From Serratia marcescens subsp. marcescens ATCC 13880 (lineage in GTDB: Bacteria; Pseudomonadota; Gammaproteobacteria; Enterobacterales; Enterobacteriaceae): DNA of 64,000 nucleotides. Shown in pieces: positions 40,625-50,529 of this stretch. The stretch is taken from positions 2,232,001 to 2,296,000 of the forward strand of contig NZ_CP071238.1 of NCBI RefSeq assembly GCF_017299535.1, written 5' to 3'. The notes beneath the pieces are model-generated. The model searched no databases. It saw only the letters and a list, made by a program, of their open reading frames with translations, and was not told the DNA's origin. A program made the position numbers and the translations under genes. Positions within the stretch are counted from its first letter, which is position 1; each line of letters opens with the position of its first letter.

Positions 40625-42121
40625 ATGACACGAAGCAATGTAGAAATGCCTAATGAAGTGCAGGCTTGGGTCAGCGAAGGTCGCTACAAAGAAGGTTTCT
40701 TCACCCAGCTGGCAACCGATGAGTTGGCCAAAGGCATCAACGAAGAGGTGGTGCGCGCCATCTCGGCCAAGCGCAACGAACCCGAGTGGATGCTGGAATT
40801 CCGCCTCGAAGCCTACCGCGCCTGGCTGCAGATGGAGGAGCCGCACTGGCTGAAGGCCAATTACGAACGTCTGAACTACCAGGACTACAGTTACTATTCG
40901 GCGCCGTCCTGCGGCAGCTGCGACGATGCTTGCGGTTCGCAACCCGGCGCCGAGCAGCAACCGGGCGCGGCGACGGAAAAAGATTACCTGACCAGCGAAG
41001 TGGAGCTGGCGTTCAACCAGCTCGGCGTACCGGTGCGCGAGGGCAGCGAGGTGGCGGTGGACGCCATCTTCGACTCGGTCTCGGTCGCCACCACCTACCG
41101 TGAAAAACTGGCGGAGAGCGGGGTGATCTTCTGCTCGTTCGGCGAAGCGATCCAGGAATACCCGGATCTGGTGCGTCAGTACCTGGGGCGCGTAGTGCCG
41201 TCCAACGATAACTTCTTCGCTGCGCTGAACGCCGCGGTGGCCTCCGACGGCACCTTCGTCTATGTGCCGAAAGGCGTGCGCTGCCCGATGGAGCTGTCGA
41301 CCTATTTCCGCATCAACGCCGCCAAAACCGGCCAGTTCGAGCGCACCATCCTGATCGCCGACGAAGGCAGCTACGTCAGCTATATCGAAGGCTGTTCCGC
41401 CCCGGTGCGCGACAGCTACCAGCTGCACGCGGCGGTGGTGGAAGTGATCCTGCATAAAGACGCCGAAGTGAAATACTCGACGGTGCAGAACTGGTTCTCC
41501 GGCGGCGAGAGCAAGGGCGGTATCCTCAACTTTGTCACCAAGCGCGCGCTGTGCGAAGGCGCCGGTTCGAAAATGTCCTGGACCCAGTCGGAAACCGGCT
41601 CGGCCATCACCTGGAAATACCCGAGCGTGATTTTGCAGGGCGACAACTCGATCGGCGAATTCTTCTCGGTGGCGCTGACCAGCGGCCATCAGCAGGCGGA
41701 TACCGGCACCAAGATGATCCACATCGGCAAAAACACCAAGTCGACCATCATCGCCAAAGGCATCTCCGCCGGCCACAGCGAGAACACCTATCGCGGCCTG
41801 GTGAAAATCCTGCCGGGGGCGGAAAACGCCCGTAATTTTACCCAGTGCGACTCGATGCTGATCGGGCCGGACAGCGGCGCCCACACGTTCCCTTACGTTG
41901 AAGCGCGCAACAACAGCGCGCAGCTGGAGCACGAAGCCACCACCTCGAAGATCGGCGATGACCAGCTGTTCTACTGCCTGCAGCGCGGCATCAGCGAGGA
42001 TGACGCCATTTCGATGATCGTCAACGGTTTCTGCAAGGACGTTTTCTCCGAGCTGCCGCTGGAGTTCGCCGTCGAGGCGCAAAAACTTCTGGCCATCAGC
42101 CTGGAACACAGCGTGGGTTAA
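40625..42121 (+). CDS. sufB: Fe-S cluster assembly protein SufB
   Basis: 498 residues from ATG at 40625; a later ATG at 40646 is possible. SufB is the scaffold subunit of the SufBC2D complex on which clusters form using sulfur from SufS/SufE. Conserved stretches include [41 protein letters not shown] (containing the functionally important Cys equivalent to E. coli Cys405) and [17 protein letters not shown]. The beta-helix core is complete. It is followed 43 bases later by sufC. There is no strong Shine-Dalgarno at the chosen start. Confidence 0.96.
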   Translation: MTRSNVEMPNEVQAWVSEGRYKEGFFTQLATDELAKGINEEVVRAISAKRNEPEWMLEFRLEAYRAWLQMEEPHWLKANYERLNYQDYSYYSAPSCGSCDDACGSQPGAEQQPGAATEKDYLTSEVELAFNQLGVPVREGSEVAVDAIFDSVSVATTYREKLAESGVIFCSFGEAIQEYPDLVRQYLGRVVPSNDNFFAALNAAVASDGTFVYVPKGVRCPMELSTYFRINAAKTGQFERTILIADEGSYVSYIEGCSAPVRDSYQLHAAVVEVILHKDAEVKYSTVQNWFSGGESKGGILNFVTKRALCEGAGSKMSWTQSETGSAITWKYPSVILQGDNSIGEFFSVALTSGHQQADTGTKMIHIGKNTKSTIIAKGISAGHSENTYRGLVKILPGAENARNFTQCDSMLIGPDSGAHTFPYVEARNNSAQLEHEATTSKIGDDQLFYCLQRGISEDDAISMIVNGFCKDVFSELPLEFAVEAQKLLAISLEHSVG

Positions 42122-42164
42122 TCGCCGCATTTTTAGCGCCGTCGGCGCTATCTGAGGACACAGC

Positions 42165-42911
42165 ATGTTAAGCATCAAGAATTTGAAAGTCAGCGTGGAA
42201 GGCAACGAAATCCTCAAGGGATTGGATCTGGAGATCAAACCGGGCGAAGTGCACGCCATCATGGGGCCGAACGGCTCGGGCAAGAGCACGCTGTCCGCCA
42301 CGTTGGCCGGGCGTGAAGAATATGAAGTGACCGAAGGGGAAGTCACCTTCAAAGGCAAGGATCTGCTGGAGCTGGATCCGGAAGATCGCGCGGGCGAGGG
42401 CGTGTTTCTGGCCTTCCAGTACCCGGTGGAGATCCCCGGCGTCAGCAACCACTTCTTCCTGCAGACATCGGTCAACGCGGTGCGCAAATACCGCGAACAG
42501 GAGCCACTGGATCGCTTTGACTTCGCCGATTTCATCGAAGAGAAAATCGCGCTGCTGGACATGCCGGCCGATCTGTTGACCCGTTCGGTCAACGTCGGCT
42601 TCTCCGGCGGCGAGAAAAAACGCAACGACATTCTGCAGATGGCGGCGCTGGAACCGGATTTGTGCATTCTCGATGAAACCGACTCCGGCCTGGACATCGA
42701 TGCGCTCAAGATCGTCGCCAACGGCGTCAACTCGCTGCGGGACGGCAAGCGCGCCTTTATCATCGTTACCCACTACCAGCGCATTCTGGACTATATCCAG
42801 CCGGATTACGTACACGTACTGTCGCAGGGGCGCATCGTCAAATCCGGTGATTTCTCGCTGGTGAAACAGTTGGAGGAGCAGGGCTATGGCTGGCTTACCG
42901 ACCAACAGTAA
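42165..42911 (+). CDS. sufC: Fe-S cluster assembly ATPase SufC
   Basis: 248 residues, ABC-type ATPase not linked to a membrane. Walker A GPNGSGKST near residue 35, signature NVGFSGGEKKRNDILQMA, Walker B LCILDETDSGLD and switch His IVTHYQRILDYI are present; the family's signature replaces the usual Q with K. It drives conformational change of SufB-SufD to expose the cluster-building site. It overlaps the start of sufD by 26 bases, so translation is coupled. TGAGGACA precedes the ATG. Confidence 0.97.
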   Translation: MLSIKNLKVSVEGNEILKGLDLEIKPGEVHAIMGPNGSGKSTLSATLAGREEYEVTEGEVTFKGKDLLELDPEDRAGEGVFLAFQYPVEIPGVSNHFFLQTSVNAVRKYREQEPLDRFDFADFIEEKIALLDMPADLLTRSVNVGFSGGEKKRNDILQMAALEPDLCILDETDSGLDIDALKIVANGVNSLRDGKRAFIIVTHYQRILDYIQPDYVHVLSQGRIVKSGDFSLVKQLEEQGYGWLTDQQ

Positions 42912-44172
42912 TTCAAACGCGCTGCAGCAGCTGTATCGCCTGTTCGAAGGCCGCGGCGGCGAGCGTTCGCCGCATGCGCTGGCGCACTGGCAGCAGGCGC
43001 TGCGCCTCGGCTGGCCGACGCGCAAGCATGAAAACTGGAAATACACGCCGCTGGAGAGCCTGCTGGAGCAGCAATTCCTCGAACCGCAGCCCGCCCCGGT
43101 GAGCGCAGAGCAGCTCGATGCGCTGGCGCTCGGCATCGATGCCTGTCGGCTGGTGTTTATCGACGGCCGCTACAGCGCCGCGCTGAGCGATGGCGACTTG
43201 AGCGATTACCAGTTCGAGTTGACCGCCTATGGCACGCCTCAGGCGTTGCCGGAGCCGATCCAGCCGGAGATTTTTCTGCACCTGACCGAAAGCCTGGCGC
43301 AGGAAACCAGCCTGATTCGCTTGCCGGCCGGCAAGATCCCTGCACGCCCGCTGTATCTGCTGCACATCAGCAGCGGACGCGGCGCAGCCGGGGAAGTGAA
43401 CACCGTGCATCACCGCCATCATCTGGAGATCGGGCGCGGGGCTGAGGCGGAAGTGATCGAACACTACGTCAGCCTGGGCGAGGCCGCGCACTTCACCGGC
43501 GCGCGCCTGACCGCCAATGTGGCGGACAACGCCGGGCTGTTGCACTGCAAGCTGGCGTTTGAGAGCCAGCCAAGCTACCACTTTGCCCACAACGATCTGG
43601 TTATCGGCCGCGACGCGCGGGTGAAAAGCGACAGCTTCCTGCTGGGCGCCGGCCTGACGCGGCACAACACCAGCGCGCAGTTGAACGGCGAAGGCGCGAA
43701 TCTGGTGATCAACAGCCTGGTGCTGCCGGTGGGCAAAGAGATCTGCGACACCCGCACCTATCTGGAGCACAATAAGGGCTATTGCGAAAGCCGGCAGCTG
43801 CATAAAACCGTGGTCAGCGATCGCGGCAAGGCGGTGTTCAACGGCATGATCAAAGTGGCCAAGCACGCGATCAAAACCGACGGCCAGATGACCAACCATA
43901 ACCTGCTGTTGGGCAAGGTGGCAGAAGTGGATACCAAGCCGCAGCTGGAGATCTACGCAGACGACGTCAAGTGCAGCCACGGCGCCACCGTGGGGCGCAT
44001 CGATGAAGAGCAGCTGTTCTATCTGCAGTCGCGCGGCATCGACAAGCACGCGGCGCAGCAGATGATCATCTTCGCCTTCGCCGCCGAGCTGACCGAAGGC
44101 ATCGCCAACGACACCATCCGGGAACGGGTGCTGGCTCGCATCGCCCAGCGCCTGCCGGGGGAGGCTGCATGA
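42886..44172 (+). CDS. sufD: Fe-S cluster assembly protein SufD
   Basis: 428 residues, starting [21 protein letters not shown] inside the last codons of sufC. Partner of SufB in SufBC2D; it is needed for iron acquisition by the complex. The helical N-domain ([22 protein letters not shown]) is followed by the beta-helix core, with the conserved C-terminal [27 protein letters not shown] containing the His (E. coli His360 equivalent) implicated in cluster assembly. Ends in a 4-base overlap with sufS. Confidence 0.96.
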   Translation: MAGLPTNSNSNALQQLYRLFEGRGGERSPHALAHWQQALRLGWPTRKHENWKYTPLESLLEQQFLEPQPAPVSAEQLDALALGIDACRLVFIDGRYSAALSDGDLSDYQFELTAYGTPQALPEPIQPEIFLHLTESLAQETSLIRLPAGKIPARPLYLLHISSGRGAAGEVNTVHHRHHLEIGRGAEAEVIEHYVSLGEAAHFTGARLTANVADNAGLLHCKLAFESQPSYHFAHNDLVIGRDARVKSDSFLLGAGLTRHNTSAQLNGEGANLVINSLVLPVGKEICDTRTYLEHNKGYCESRQLHKTVVSDRGKAVFNGMIKVAKHAIKTDGQMTNHNLLLGKVAEVDTKPQLEIYADDVKCSHGATVGRIDEEQLFYLQSRGIDKHAAQQMIIFAFAAELTEGIANDTIRERVLARIAQRLPGEAA

Positions 44173-45395
44173 GTTATCCGATTGAACGCGTACGCGGCGA
44201 TTTCCCGCTGTTGGCGCGTGAGGTGAACGGCCAACCGCTGGCCTATCTCGACAGCGCCGCCAGCGCGCAGAAACCGCAGGCGGTGATCGACCGTGAGCTG
44301 GAGTTCTACCGCCACGGTTATGCGGCGGTGCATCGCGGCATCCACACCCTGAGCGCCGAGGCGACTCAGCAGATGGAAGCGGTGCGGGAACAGGCGGCGC
44401 GCTTTATCAATGCCGCCTCGGCGGAAGAGATGGTGTTCGTCAAGGGCACCACCGAAGGCATCAACCTGGTGGCCAACAGCTTTGGCCGCCACCTGCTGCA
44501 GCCGGGCGATGCAATTCTCATCACCGAGATGGAGCACCACGCCAACATCGTGCCGTGGCAGATGCTGGCGCAAGAGCGTGGGTTGCAGCTGCGGGTGTGG
44601 CCGCTGCAGCCGGACGGCACGCTGGATCTGGCGCGGTTGCCGGAACTGGTCGACGCGTCCTGCAAACTGCTGGCGCTGACCGAGGTCTCCAACGTGCTGG
44701 GCACCGTCAACCCGGTGCGCGACATCATCGCCCGCGCCAGAACCCTGGCGCCGGATCTGACGGTGCTGGTGGACGGCGCGCAGGCGGTGATGCACCAGCG
44801 CGTCGATGTCCAGGCGCTGGACTGCGATTTCTACGTGTTTTCCGGCCATAAGCTGTATGGCCCTTCCGGCATCGGCATGCTGTATGGCCGCCAGGCGTTG
44901 TTGCAGCAGATGCCGCCGTGGGAAGGGGGCGGCTCGATGATCCGGCAGGTCAGCCTGACGGCGGGCACCACCTTCGCCGATCCGCCGTGGCGCTTCGAGG
45001 CCGGTTCGCCGAACACCGCCGGCATCATGGGGCTGGGCGCGGCGTTTGATTACGTCGAAGCTTTGAGCCTGAATGCGATCCACGATTATGAACAGTCGCT
45101 GATGCATTACGCGCTCGAGGCGCTCAAGCAGGTGCCGACGCTGAAAATCTATGGTCCGGCGCATCGCGCCGGGGTGATCGCCTTTAATTTGGGGGAACAC
45201 CACGCCTATGACGTCGGCAGCTTCCTCGATCAGTACGGTATCGCCATTCGCACCGGCCATCACTGCGCGATGCCGCTGATGGCGTTTTATCAGGTGCCGA
45301 GCATGTGCCGCGCTTCGCTGGCGTTATATAATACCCGCGAAGAGGTGGACCGGCTGGTGGCCGGGCTGCAACGCATTCATCAGCTATTAGGTTAG
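44169..45395 (+). CDS. sufS: Cysteine desulfurase SufS
   Basis: 408 residues, a type II NifS-like PLP enzyme. The PLP lysine lies in [17 protein letters not shown], the His stacking on PLP in [12 protein letters not shown], and the catalytic Cys in the short loop [12 protein letters not shown] near the C-terminus. It removes sulfur from cysteine as a persulfide handed to SufE. The ATG overlaps the sufD stop; sufE follows after 35 bases. Complete and typical. Confidence 0.97.
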   Translation: MSYPIERVRGDFPLLAREVNGQPLAYLDSAASAQKPQAVIDRELEFYRHGYAAVHRGIHTLSAEATQQMEAVREQAARFINAASAEEMVFVKGTTEGINLVANSFGRHLLQPGDAILITEMEHHANIVPWQMLAQERGLQLRVWPLQPDGTLDLARLPELVDASCKLLALTEVSNVLGTVNPVRDIIARARTLAPDLTVLVDGAQAVMHQRVDVQALDCDFYVFSGHKLYGPSGIGMLYGRQALLQQMPPWEGGGSMIRQVSLTAGTTFADPPWRFEAGSPNTAGIMGLGAAFDYVEALSLNAIHDYEQSLMHYALEALKQVPTLKIYGPAHRAGVIAFNLGEHHAYDVGSFLDQYGIAIRTGHHCAMPLMAFYQVPSMCRASLALYNTREEVDRLVAGLQRIHQLLG

Positions 45396-45430
45396 GCCGG
45401 GGCGCGTCCCCGGCGTACAAAAGGATCCCC

Positions 45431-45847
45431 ATGGCGAATTTGCCGGACAAAGATAAATTGGTGCGTAATTTCTCCCGCTGTCTGAACTGGGAGGAGAAAT
45501 ACCTGTACGTGATTGAACTCGGCGCCAAATTGCCGCCGCTGGACGAGGCCGAGCGGCAGGCCGGCAACCTGATCTCCGGCTGTCAGAGCCAGGTGTGGAT
45601 CGTGATGCGTCGCGATGAGCAGGGGCAGGTCGAGTTTCACGGCGACAGCGACGCGGCGATCGTCAAAGGGCTGCTGGCGGTGGTGTTCATTCTTTATCGT
45701 CAATTGACGCCGCAGCAGATCGTCGATCTCGATGTGCGGCCGTTTTTCACCGAGCTGGCGCTCAGCCAACATCTGACGCCTTCGCGCTCACAAGGGCTGG
45801 AGGCGATGATCCGCGCCATTCGCAGTAAAGCGGCGCAGCTGGCCTGA
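45431..45847 (+). CDS. sufE: Sulfur acceptor protein SufE
   Basis: 138 residues. The acceptor Cys lies in [13 protein letters not shown], the SufE signature. It takes the persulfide from SufS and stimulates it, delivering sulfur to SufB. It is the last gene of the suf operon, preceded by AAAGGATCCCC. A long hairpin begins 21 bases after its stop. Length equals E. coli SufE (138). Confidence 0.96.
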   Translation: MANLPDKDKLVRNFSRCLNWEEKYLYVIELGAKLPPLDEAERQAGNLISGCQSQVWIVMRRDEQGQVEFHGDSDAAIVKGLLAVVFILYRQLTPQQIVDLDVRPFFTELALSQHLTPSRSQGLEAMIRAIRSKAAQLA

Positions 45848-45867
45848 CCCATAACGCCCTTATCCTC

Positions 45868-45905
45868 AAGACTCATTGATATCTTCGCTTTGTCAATGAG
45901 TCTTT
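45868..45905 (+). terminator. Large hairpin terminating the suf operon
   Basis: AAGACTCATTGA (45868-45879) pairs perfectly with TCAATGAGTCTT (45893-45904) across a 13-base loop, followed by a short T stretch. The T-tract is weak but the stem is long. Confidence 0.7.
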
Positions 45906-46143
45906 ACAATTCACGGTTTTCCCCCGAACAACGCGCCCAATTCAGTGATATTTCAGCAGCTTATCTGTTGACGTTTCGTTGACAATCAATGACGGCGATT
46001 ACGTTATAACGTGTTGATTTTTAGAGGACTTATTGCCTTTGATACCAGCGTTGCTAGTATTAATCAGGTATTGTCTGATTTACCCACCACCAGGCGCTCG
46101 TTAGCCTTGTGGGCGAACCGTCATAAAAAATATAGGGATGATA

Positions 46144-47157
46144 ATGAAACGTGCGTTGAGTTTAATGGGCATGGTCTTCGCCACCGTATTGGCCGGCACG
46201 CAGGCCGCCAGTGCGACCGAGTACCCGCTGCCGCCGCCGGACAGCCGTCTGATCGGCGAAAACACCACTTATACCGTGCCAAACGACGGCCGCCCGCTGG
46301 AAGCCATCGCCGCTGACTACAAGATCGGTCTGCTGGGCATGCTGGAAGCCAACCCGGGCACTGACCCGTTCCTGCCCAAGCCGGGTACGGTGCTGACCAT
46401 TCCGACCCAAATGCTGCTGCCTGACACCAAGCGTGAAGGGATCATCGTCAACCTGGCCGAACTGCGCCTTTATTACTACCCGAAAGGCGAGAACAAAGTG
46501 ATTGTCTATCCGATCGGCATCGGCCAGACCGGGATGCACACGCCGCTGGAGGTGACCTCCATCAGCCAGAAGATCCCTAATCCGACCTGGACGCCCACCG
46601 CCAACATCCGCAAGCGCTATCAATCCCAGGGCGTGACGTTGCCTGCGGTGGTGCCGGCCGGCCCTGAAAACCCGATGGGGCTGTTCGCCCTGCGTCTGGC
46701 GATGGGGCGCGGTGAATACCTGATCCACGGCACCAACGCCAACTTCGGTATCGGCATGCGCGTCAGCTCCGGCTGCATTCGTCTGCGTCCGACGGACATC
46801 GAGGCGCTGTTCAACATGGTGCCGCGCGGCACGCGGGTGCAAGTGATCAACGATCCGGTGAAGATTTCCGTCGAGCCGGACGGCAAACGCTATGTGGAAG
46901 TGCACCAGCCGCTGTCGCGGGTAGAAAGTGATGATCCGCAGACCATGCCGATCGCGTTGTCTAAAGCGGAGAAAGCCTTTGCGGCCGATGGGCAAACCGA
47001 TCGCGCCGTATTCGATAGCGCGGTTGTACGCCGTTCTGGCATGCCGGTGCTGGTCAACGTAGGGGAGAGCCCGTCGGCGGTGAGTTTGACGCCTGCAGCG
47101 GCTCCTGCGGCGAATAAGAGCCCATTCAAGGCAGCGCCAATCAGTTCGGTGAACTAA
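46144..47157 (+). CDS. ldtE: L,D-transpeptidase (LdtE/YnhG family)
   Basis: 337 residues from ATG at 46144 (AGGG six bases upstream); the ATG at 46138 has no room for an RBS. A signal peptide (MKRALSLMGMVFATVLAGTQAASA) is followed by a LysM-like segment (TYTVPNDGRPLEAIAADYKI) and the YkuD domain (about 100-235) with the catalytic motif HGTN...SSGCIRL. It forms 3-3 crosslinks in peptidoglycan; some paralogues instead attach Lpp. The order sufE-ldtE-lpp matches E. coli ynhG. The C-terminal tail is Ala/Pro-rich. Choosing LdtE over other Ldt paralogues rests on position. Confidence 0.93.
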   Translation: MKRALSLMGMVFATVLAGTQAASATEYPLPPPDSRLIGENTTYTVPNDGRPLEAIAADYKIGLLGMLEANPGTDPFLPKPGTVLTIPTQMLLPDTKREGIIVNLAELRLYYYPKGENKVIVYPIGIGQTGMHTPLEVTSISQKIPNPTWTPTANIRKRYQSQGVTLPAVVPAGPENPMGLFALRLAMGRGEYLIHGTNANFGIGMRVSSGCIRLRPTDIEALFNMVPRGTRVQVINDPVKISVEPDGKRYVEVHQPLSRVESDDPQTMPIALSKAEKAFAADGQTDRAVFDSAVVRRSGMPVLVNVGESPSAVSLTPAAAPAANKSPFKAAPISSVN

Positions 47158-47178
47158 GTTTGCAGGATTGAGCGGTCG

Positions 47179-47214
47179 AAGAGGGGTTCAGCGTGCTGAA
47201 CCTCTTTTTTTTGC
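47179..47214 (+). terminator. Intrinsic terminator after ldtE
   Basis: GGTTCAGC GT GCTGAACC stem with flanking GAGG/CCTC, followed by TTTTTTTT. Confidence 0.9.
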
Positions 47215-47251
47215 TTGCCGTGCAGGCAACATCCAGTGCTGACGGACAGAC

Positions 47252-47282
47252 AAAAAAAACGGCGCACAATGTGCGCCGTTTT
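47252..47282 (-). terminator. Intrinsic terminator after lpp
   Basis: AACGGCGCAC AAT GTGCGCCGTT stem; on the minus strand a run of eight Ts follows. Converges with the ldtE terminator. Confidence 0.93.
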
Positions 47283-47299
47283 CAATAACCAAAGCTATC

Positions 47300-47610
<311 letters not shown>

Positions 47611-47787
47611 AATTTTTTAGTGTTGAGGTGCTTTATTTTGATCGTTCGCTCAAACTTGCATCTGGTTTTACAAATTAGTTAAAAAAACGAGGGAAAACAG
47701 CCGGCTTCCATGGGACTACTCCGATTCTTTATTAGCTAAATAATGAGCGGATCGCGGTTGCGTTTTGAGAAAAATAGTTTACTGCTG

Positions 47788-47817
47788 ATAAAAAAAACGC
47801 CGCAAAGCGGCGTTTTG
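47788..47817 (-). terminator. Intrinsic terminator after pykF
   Basis: AAAACGCCGC AAA GCGGCGTTTT stem; on the minus strand it is followed by more Ts. Confidence 0.92.
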
Positions 47818-47844
47818 ATCAAGACAATTATGTCACGTTTTATA

Positions 47845-49257
47845 TTACAGCACGTGTACCGAGGCCGTGTTGGTGGTGCCGCTCGGCACCAGCGCGCCGG
47901 AAACCATCACCACGACGTCGCCTTTCTGCGCCAGGCCGCTGGCCAGGGCGGCTTCTTTACCGATGCGGTAGAAGTCGTCAGTAGAGGCGATTTCCTTGAC
48001 CATCTGCGGAATGACGCCTTTGCTCAGCACCAGCTGATGCGCGGTAGTTTCATTGGTGGTCAGCGCCAGGATCACCGCGTTCGGGAAGTATTTACGCACG
48101 GATTTCGCCGATTTGCCGCCGCTGGTGGCGACCACGATCAGCGGCGCGTCCAGTTTCTCGGCGGTTTCAACCGCGCCGCGGCACACCGCTTCGGTGATGC
48201 GCAGCTTGCGGCGATCGTTCAGGGAGTCGATGCGGCTAGGCATCACGCGATCGGTGCGCTCGCAGATGGTCGCCATGATGTTGACCGCTTCCAGCGGGTA
48301 TTTGCCCTTGGCGCTCTCGCCGGACAGCATGACGGCATCGGTGCCGTCCAGGATGGCGTTGGCGACGTCGCCGGCTTCCGCGCGGGTAGGGCGCGGGTTT
48401 TTGATCATGGAATCGAGCATCTGGGTGGCGGTGATGACCACTTTACGCGCGCGGTTGCATTTTTCGATCATCATCTTCTGGGCGAAGATCACTTCTTCTA
48501 CCGGGATCTCGACGCCCAGATCGCCACGGGCAACCATGATGCCATCGGACGCTTCGAGGATTTCGTCGAAGTTGTTCAGGCCTTCCTGGTTTTCGATCTT
48601 GGAGATGATCTGGATCTGCTCGCCGCCGTGGGCTTTCAGGTGCTCGCGGATCTCCAGCACGTCGGAGCGTTTGCGGATAAAGGACGCCGCCACGAAGTCG
48701 ACGCCTTGCTCGCAGCCGAAGATCAGGTCGCGTTTGTCTTTTTCGGCCAGCGCAGGCAGCTGGATGGACACGCCCGGCAGGTTGACGCCCTTGTTCTCGC
48801 CCAGGTCGCCGTTGTTCAGCACCTTGCAAATGACTTCGTTCTCGGTCACGTTGGTGACTTCCATGCCGATCAGGCCGTCGTCAACCAGCACGGTGTTGCC
48901 GATCTTCAGGTCGGCGGCGAAGCCGGCGTAGGTGACCGCTACGCGATCGCTGTTGCCGATCACGCTCTGGTCGGTGGTGAAGGTGAAGGTTTGGCCGGCG
49001 ACCAGCGAGGCGTCTTTACCGCCTTCCAGTTTCATGGTGCGAATTTCCGGGCCTTTGGTATCCAGCAGGATGCCGGCGTTGATACCGGTTTTCGCCATCA
49101 CGGCGCGCATGTTCTTGATGCGGTTGCCGTGCTCTTCATAGTCGCCGTGAGAGAAGTTGAGACGCATCACGTTCATGCCCGCATTAAGCAGGTTGGTCAG
49201 CATTTCTTCCGATTCGGTTTTTGGACCGATGGTACAAACAATTTTGGTCTTTTTCAT
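47845..49257 (-). CDS. pykF: Pyruvate kinase I
   Basis: 470 residues, same as E. coli PykF (fructose 1,6-bisphosphate-activated). It transfers phosphate from PEP to ADP. The N-terminal [33 protein letters not shown], the active-site Lys region [16 protein letters not shown] and the metal-binding [17 protein letters not shown] are visible, with the pyruvate kinase signature [15 protein letters not shown]. The C-terminal allosteric domain is complete. A perfect Cra-consensus site lies about 225 bases upstream, matching Cra repression known for pykF. Confidence 0.97.
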   Translation of the reverse strand: MKKTKIVCTIGPKTESEEMLTNLLNAGMNVMRLNFSHGDYEEHGNRIKNMRAVMAKTGINAGILLDTKGPEIRTMKLEGGKDASLVAGQTFTFTTDQSVIGNSDRVAVTYAGFAADLKIGNTVLVDDGLIGMEVTNVTENEVICKVLNNGDLGENKGVNLPGVSIQLPALAEKDKRDLIFGCEQGVDFVAASFIRKRSDVLEIREHLKAHGGEQIQIISKIENQEGLNNFDEILEASDGIMVARGDLGVEIPVEEVIFAQKMMIEKCNRARKVVITATQMLDSMIKNPRPTRAEAGDVANAILDGTDAVMLSGESAKGKYPLEAVNIMATICERTDRVMPSRIDSLNDRRKLRITEAVCRGAVETAEKLDAPLIVVATSGGKSAKSVRKYFPNAVILALTTNETTAHQLVLSKGVIPQMVKEIASTDDFYRIGKEAALASGLAQKGDVVVMVSGALVPSGTTNTASVHVL

Positions 49258-49650
49258 GGCGGAGTTTTCTACAAGTTGTGATGGATAAAAAAACGAATTT
49301 GACCGGCGTTGTTTACGCCGATAGGGAATTTGAGCCGTGCCTGGTGGTGAAAAACATAGTTAAGGATAGGTGACGACAGTTGAAGTGGGGCGGAAAAATT
49401 CAGCCCGCGCGGGGGCGCGGAGATGCTGCGCAACGGGGTGAGATCACATCGTGTTGTTATTGCGTTTTCGCAGATCAAGGGCTGAAACCATTCAACTGAT
49501 AGACGTTGCGCATTATAAAGGCTAAGCGGCGGGAAACAAAATAAAAAACCGCGGCGGTGTGGCGGATATGTCAAAACAGGGGCAAATGTGGCGCAAATGC
49601 AACGCGTTGCGCACCGCTTGTTGCGCAAATAACCTTGCTGTAAATATGGC
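49258..49650 (-). promoter_or_regulatory. pykF upstream region
   Basis: 393 bp between the cupin gene and pykF, both on the minus strand. It contains a Cra box (49481-49494) and presumably the pykF promoter. The frame 49269-49628 on the minus strand is not convincing. Confidence 0.55.
49481..49494 (+). promoter_or_regulatory. Cra (FruR) box upstream of pykF
   Basis: GCTGAAACCATTCA matches all 14 positions of RSTGAAWCSNTHHW. Cra represses pykF in E. coli. Confidence 0.72.
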
Positions 49651-49956
49651 TTAGCGCGTTTGCGGGATTTCCAGCAGCACGCCGGCGCTCAGGCAGAAGC
49701 AGCCGCTGGCGACGTTGGCCGGCAGGGTCAGGCTCTCGCCGGCACGTACTATCCGGGTGTCGCCGCCGAGGGTGAACTCGAATTCGCCGGATATCACCCG
49801 GGTTTGCCGCGCGTGCGCGGGCTTTTGCAGTTGGCCGAAGGCGCCGGCCTCGAAACGCACTTCCGCCGCCGGCGAACCGTCGCTCATCACGCCTTCACGG
49901 CGGGCAAGGCCATTGTCGAGCGGTAAAAAGGCGGTTTTGGCGGTGAAGGTGGTCAT
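49651..49956 (-). CDS. Small cupin-fold protein
   Basis: 101 residues from ATG at 49956 (AGGAACG upstream); the frame runs to 49995 but without RBS. The sequence has cupin spacing: GVMSDGSPAAEVRFEAGAFGQLQK, then ISGEFEFTLGGDTRIVRAGESLTLPANVASG, the second conserved cupin motif with G-E-x-L-x-L-P. The histidines of a typical first motif are mostly absent, so metal binding is doubtful. It lies between pykF and the tRNA-Val cluster. Function unknown; a sugar or small-molecule binding role is possible for the fold. Confidence 0.78.
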   Translation of the reverse strand: MTTFTAKTAFLPLDNGLARREGVMSDGSPAAEVRFEAGAFGQLQKPAHARQTRVISGEFEFTLGGDTRIVRAGESLTLPANVASGCFCLSAGVLLEIPQTR

Positions 49957-50077
49957 GTGGCGTTCCTGATGGCTGATGGCGGTAGTTCGGCGCAATCGAC
50001 ATGAAAAATCGAACGGTCGGGCAGAGACGAAACAACGGGAAGTATAACGCGATAGGGGGAGAGATGAATCAGCAATA

Positions 50078-50154
50078 TGGTGCGTCCGAGTGGACTCGAA
50101 CCACCGACCCCCACCATGTCAAGGTGGTGCTCTAACCAACTGAGCTACGGACGC
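50078..50154 (-). tRNA. tRNA-Val (GAC), copy 3 in transcription order
   Basis: The minus strand begins GCGTCCGTAGCTCAGTTGG and ends in encoded CCA; 77 nt. The anticodon loop TTGACAT gives anticodon GAC (Val, GUC/GUU). Acceptor GCGTCCG pairs with CGGACGC, and the T-arm contains GGTTCGAGTCC. Very close to E. coli valV/valW, which occupy the same position upstream of mdtK. Confidence 0.97.
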
Positions 50155-50174
50155 ACTGCGCTGCTTCTGAAATT

Positions 50175-50251
50175 TGGTGCGTCCGAGTGGACTCGAACCA
50201 CCGACCCCCACCATGTCAAGGTGGTGCTCTAACCAACTGAGCTACGGACGC
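50175..50251 (-). tRNA. tRNA-Val (GAC), copy 2
   Basis: Identical by eye to the neighbouring copies, 77 nt with encoded CCA and anticodon GAC. Separated from them by 20-base spacers of similar sequence, giving a 97-bp tandem unit. Confidence 0.97.
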
Positions 50252-50271
50252 ACTGTACTGCTTCTGGAATT

Positions 50272-50348
50272 TGGTGCGTCCGAGTGGACTCGAACCACCG
50301 ACCCCCACCATGTCAAGGTGGTGCTCTAACCAACTGAGCTACGGACGC
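50272..50348 (-). tRNA. tRNA-Val (GAC), copy 1 in transcription order
   Basis: Same 77-nt tRNA with anticodon GAC and encoded CCA; first of three co-transcribed copies on the minus strand. E. coli has two (valV, valW). Confidence 0.97.
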
Positions 50349-50529
50349 ATCTTTTCCTGTCTGTCATGGCTGACAGCGGGGACGAATATTAACGAGCTAC
50401 CTGCGTGCTGGCAAGGGGAAAAGCGCAATTTTATTCGGTATTTCACGCGATTGCTGAGGTTGTGCGCAGTCCGGCGTTTTTTTCCGCAAACCGCGACCCG
50501 GCCGGGGAGGAAACCGGCCGGGCGCGGGT

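Noticed and set aside
46011..46316. 101-codon plus-strand frame overlapping the ldtE start
   Set aside because: Frame-shifted relative to ldtE, which has signal peptide and domain support; no RBS.
50078..50348. Regularly spaced repeats considered as CRISPR
   Set aside because: The repeats are 77-bp tRNA-Val genes with similar 20-bp spacers; no cas genes.
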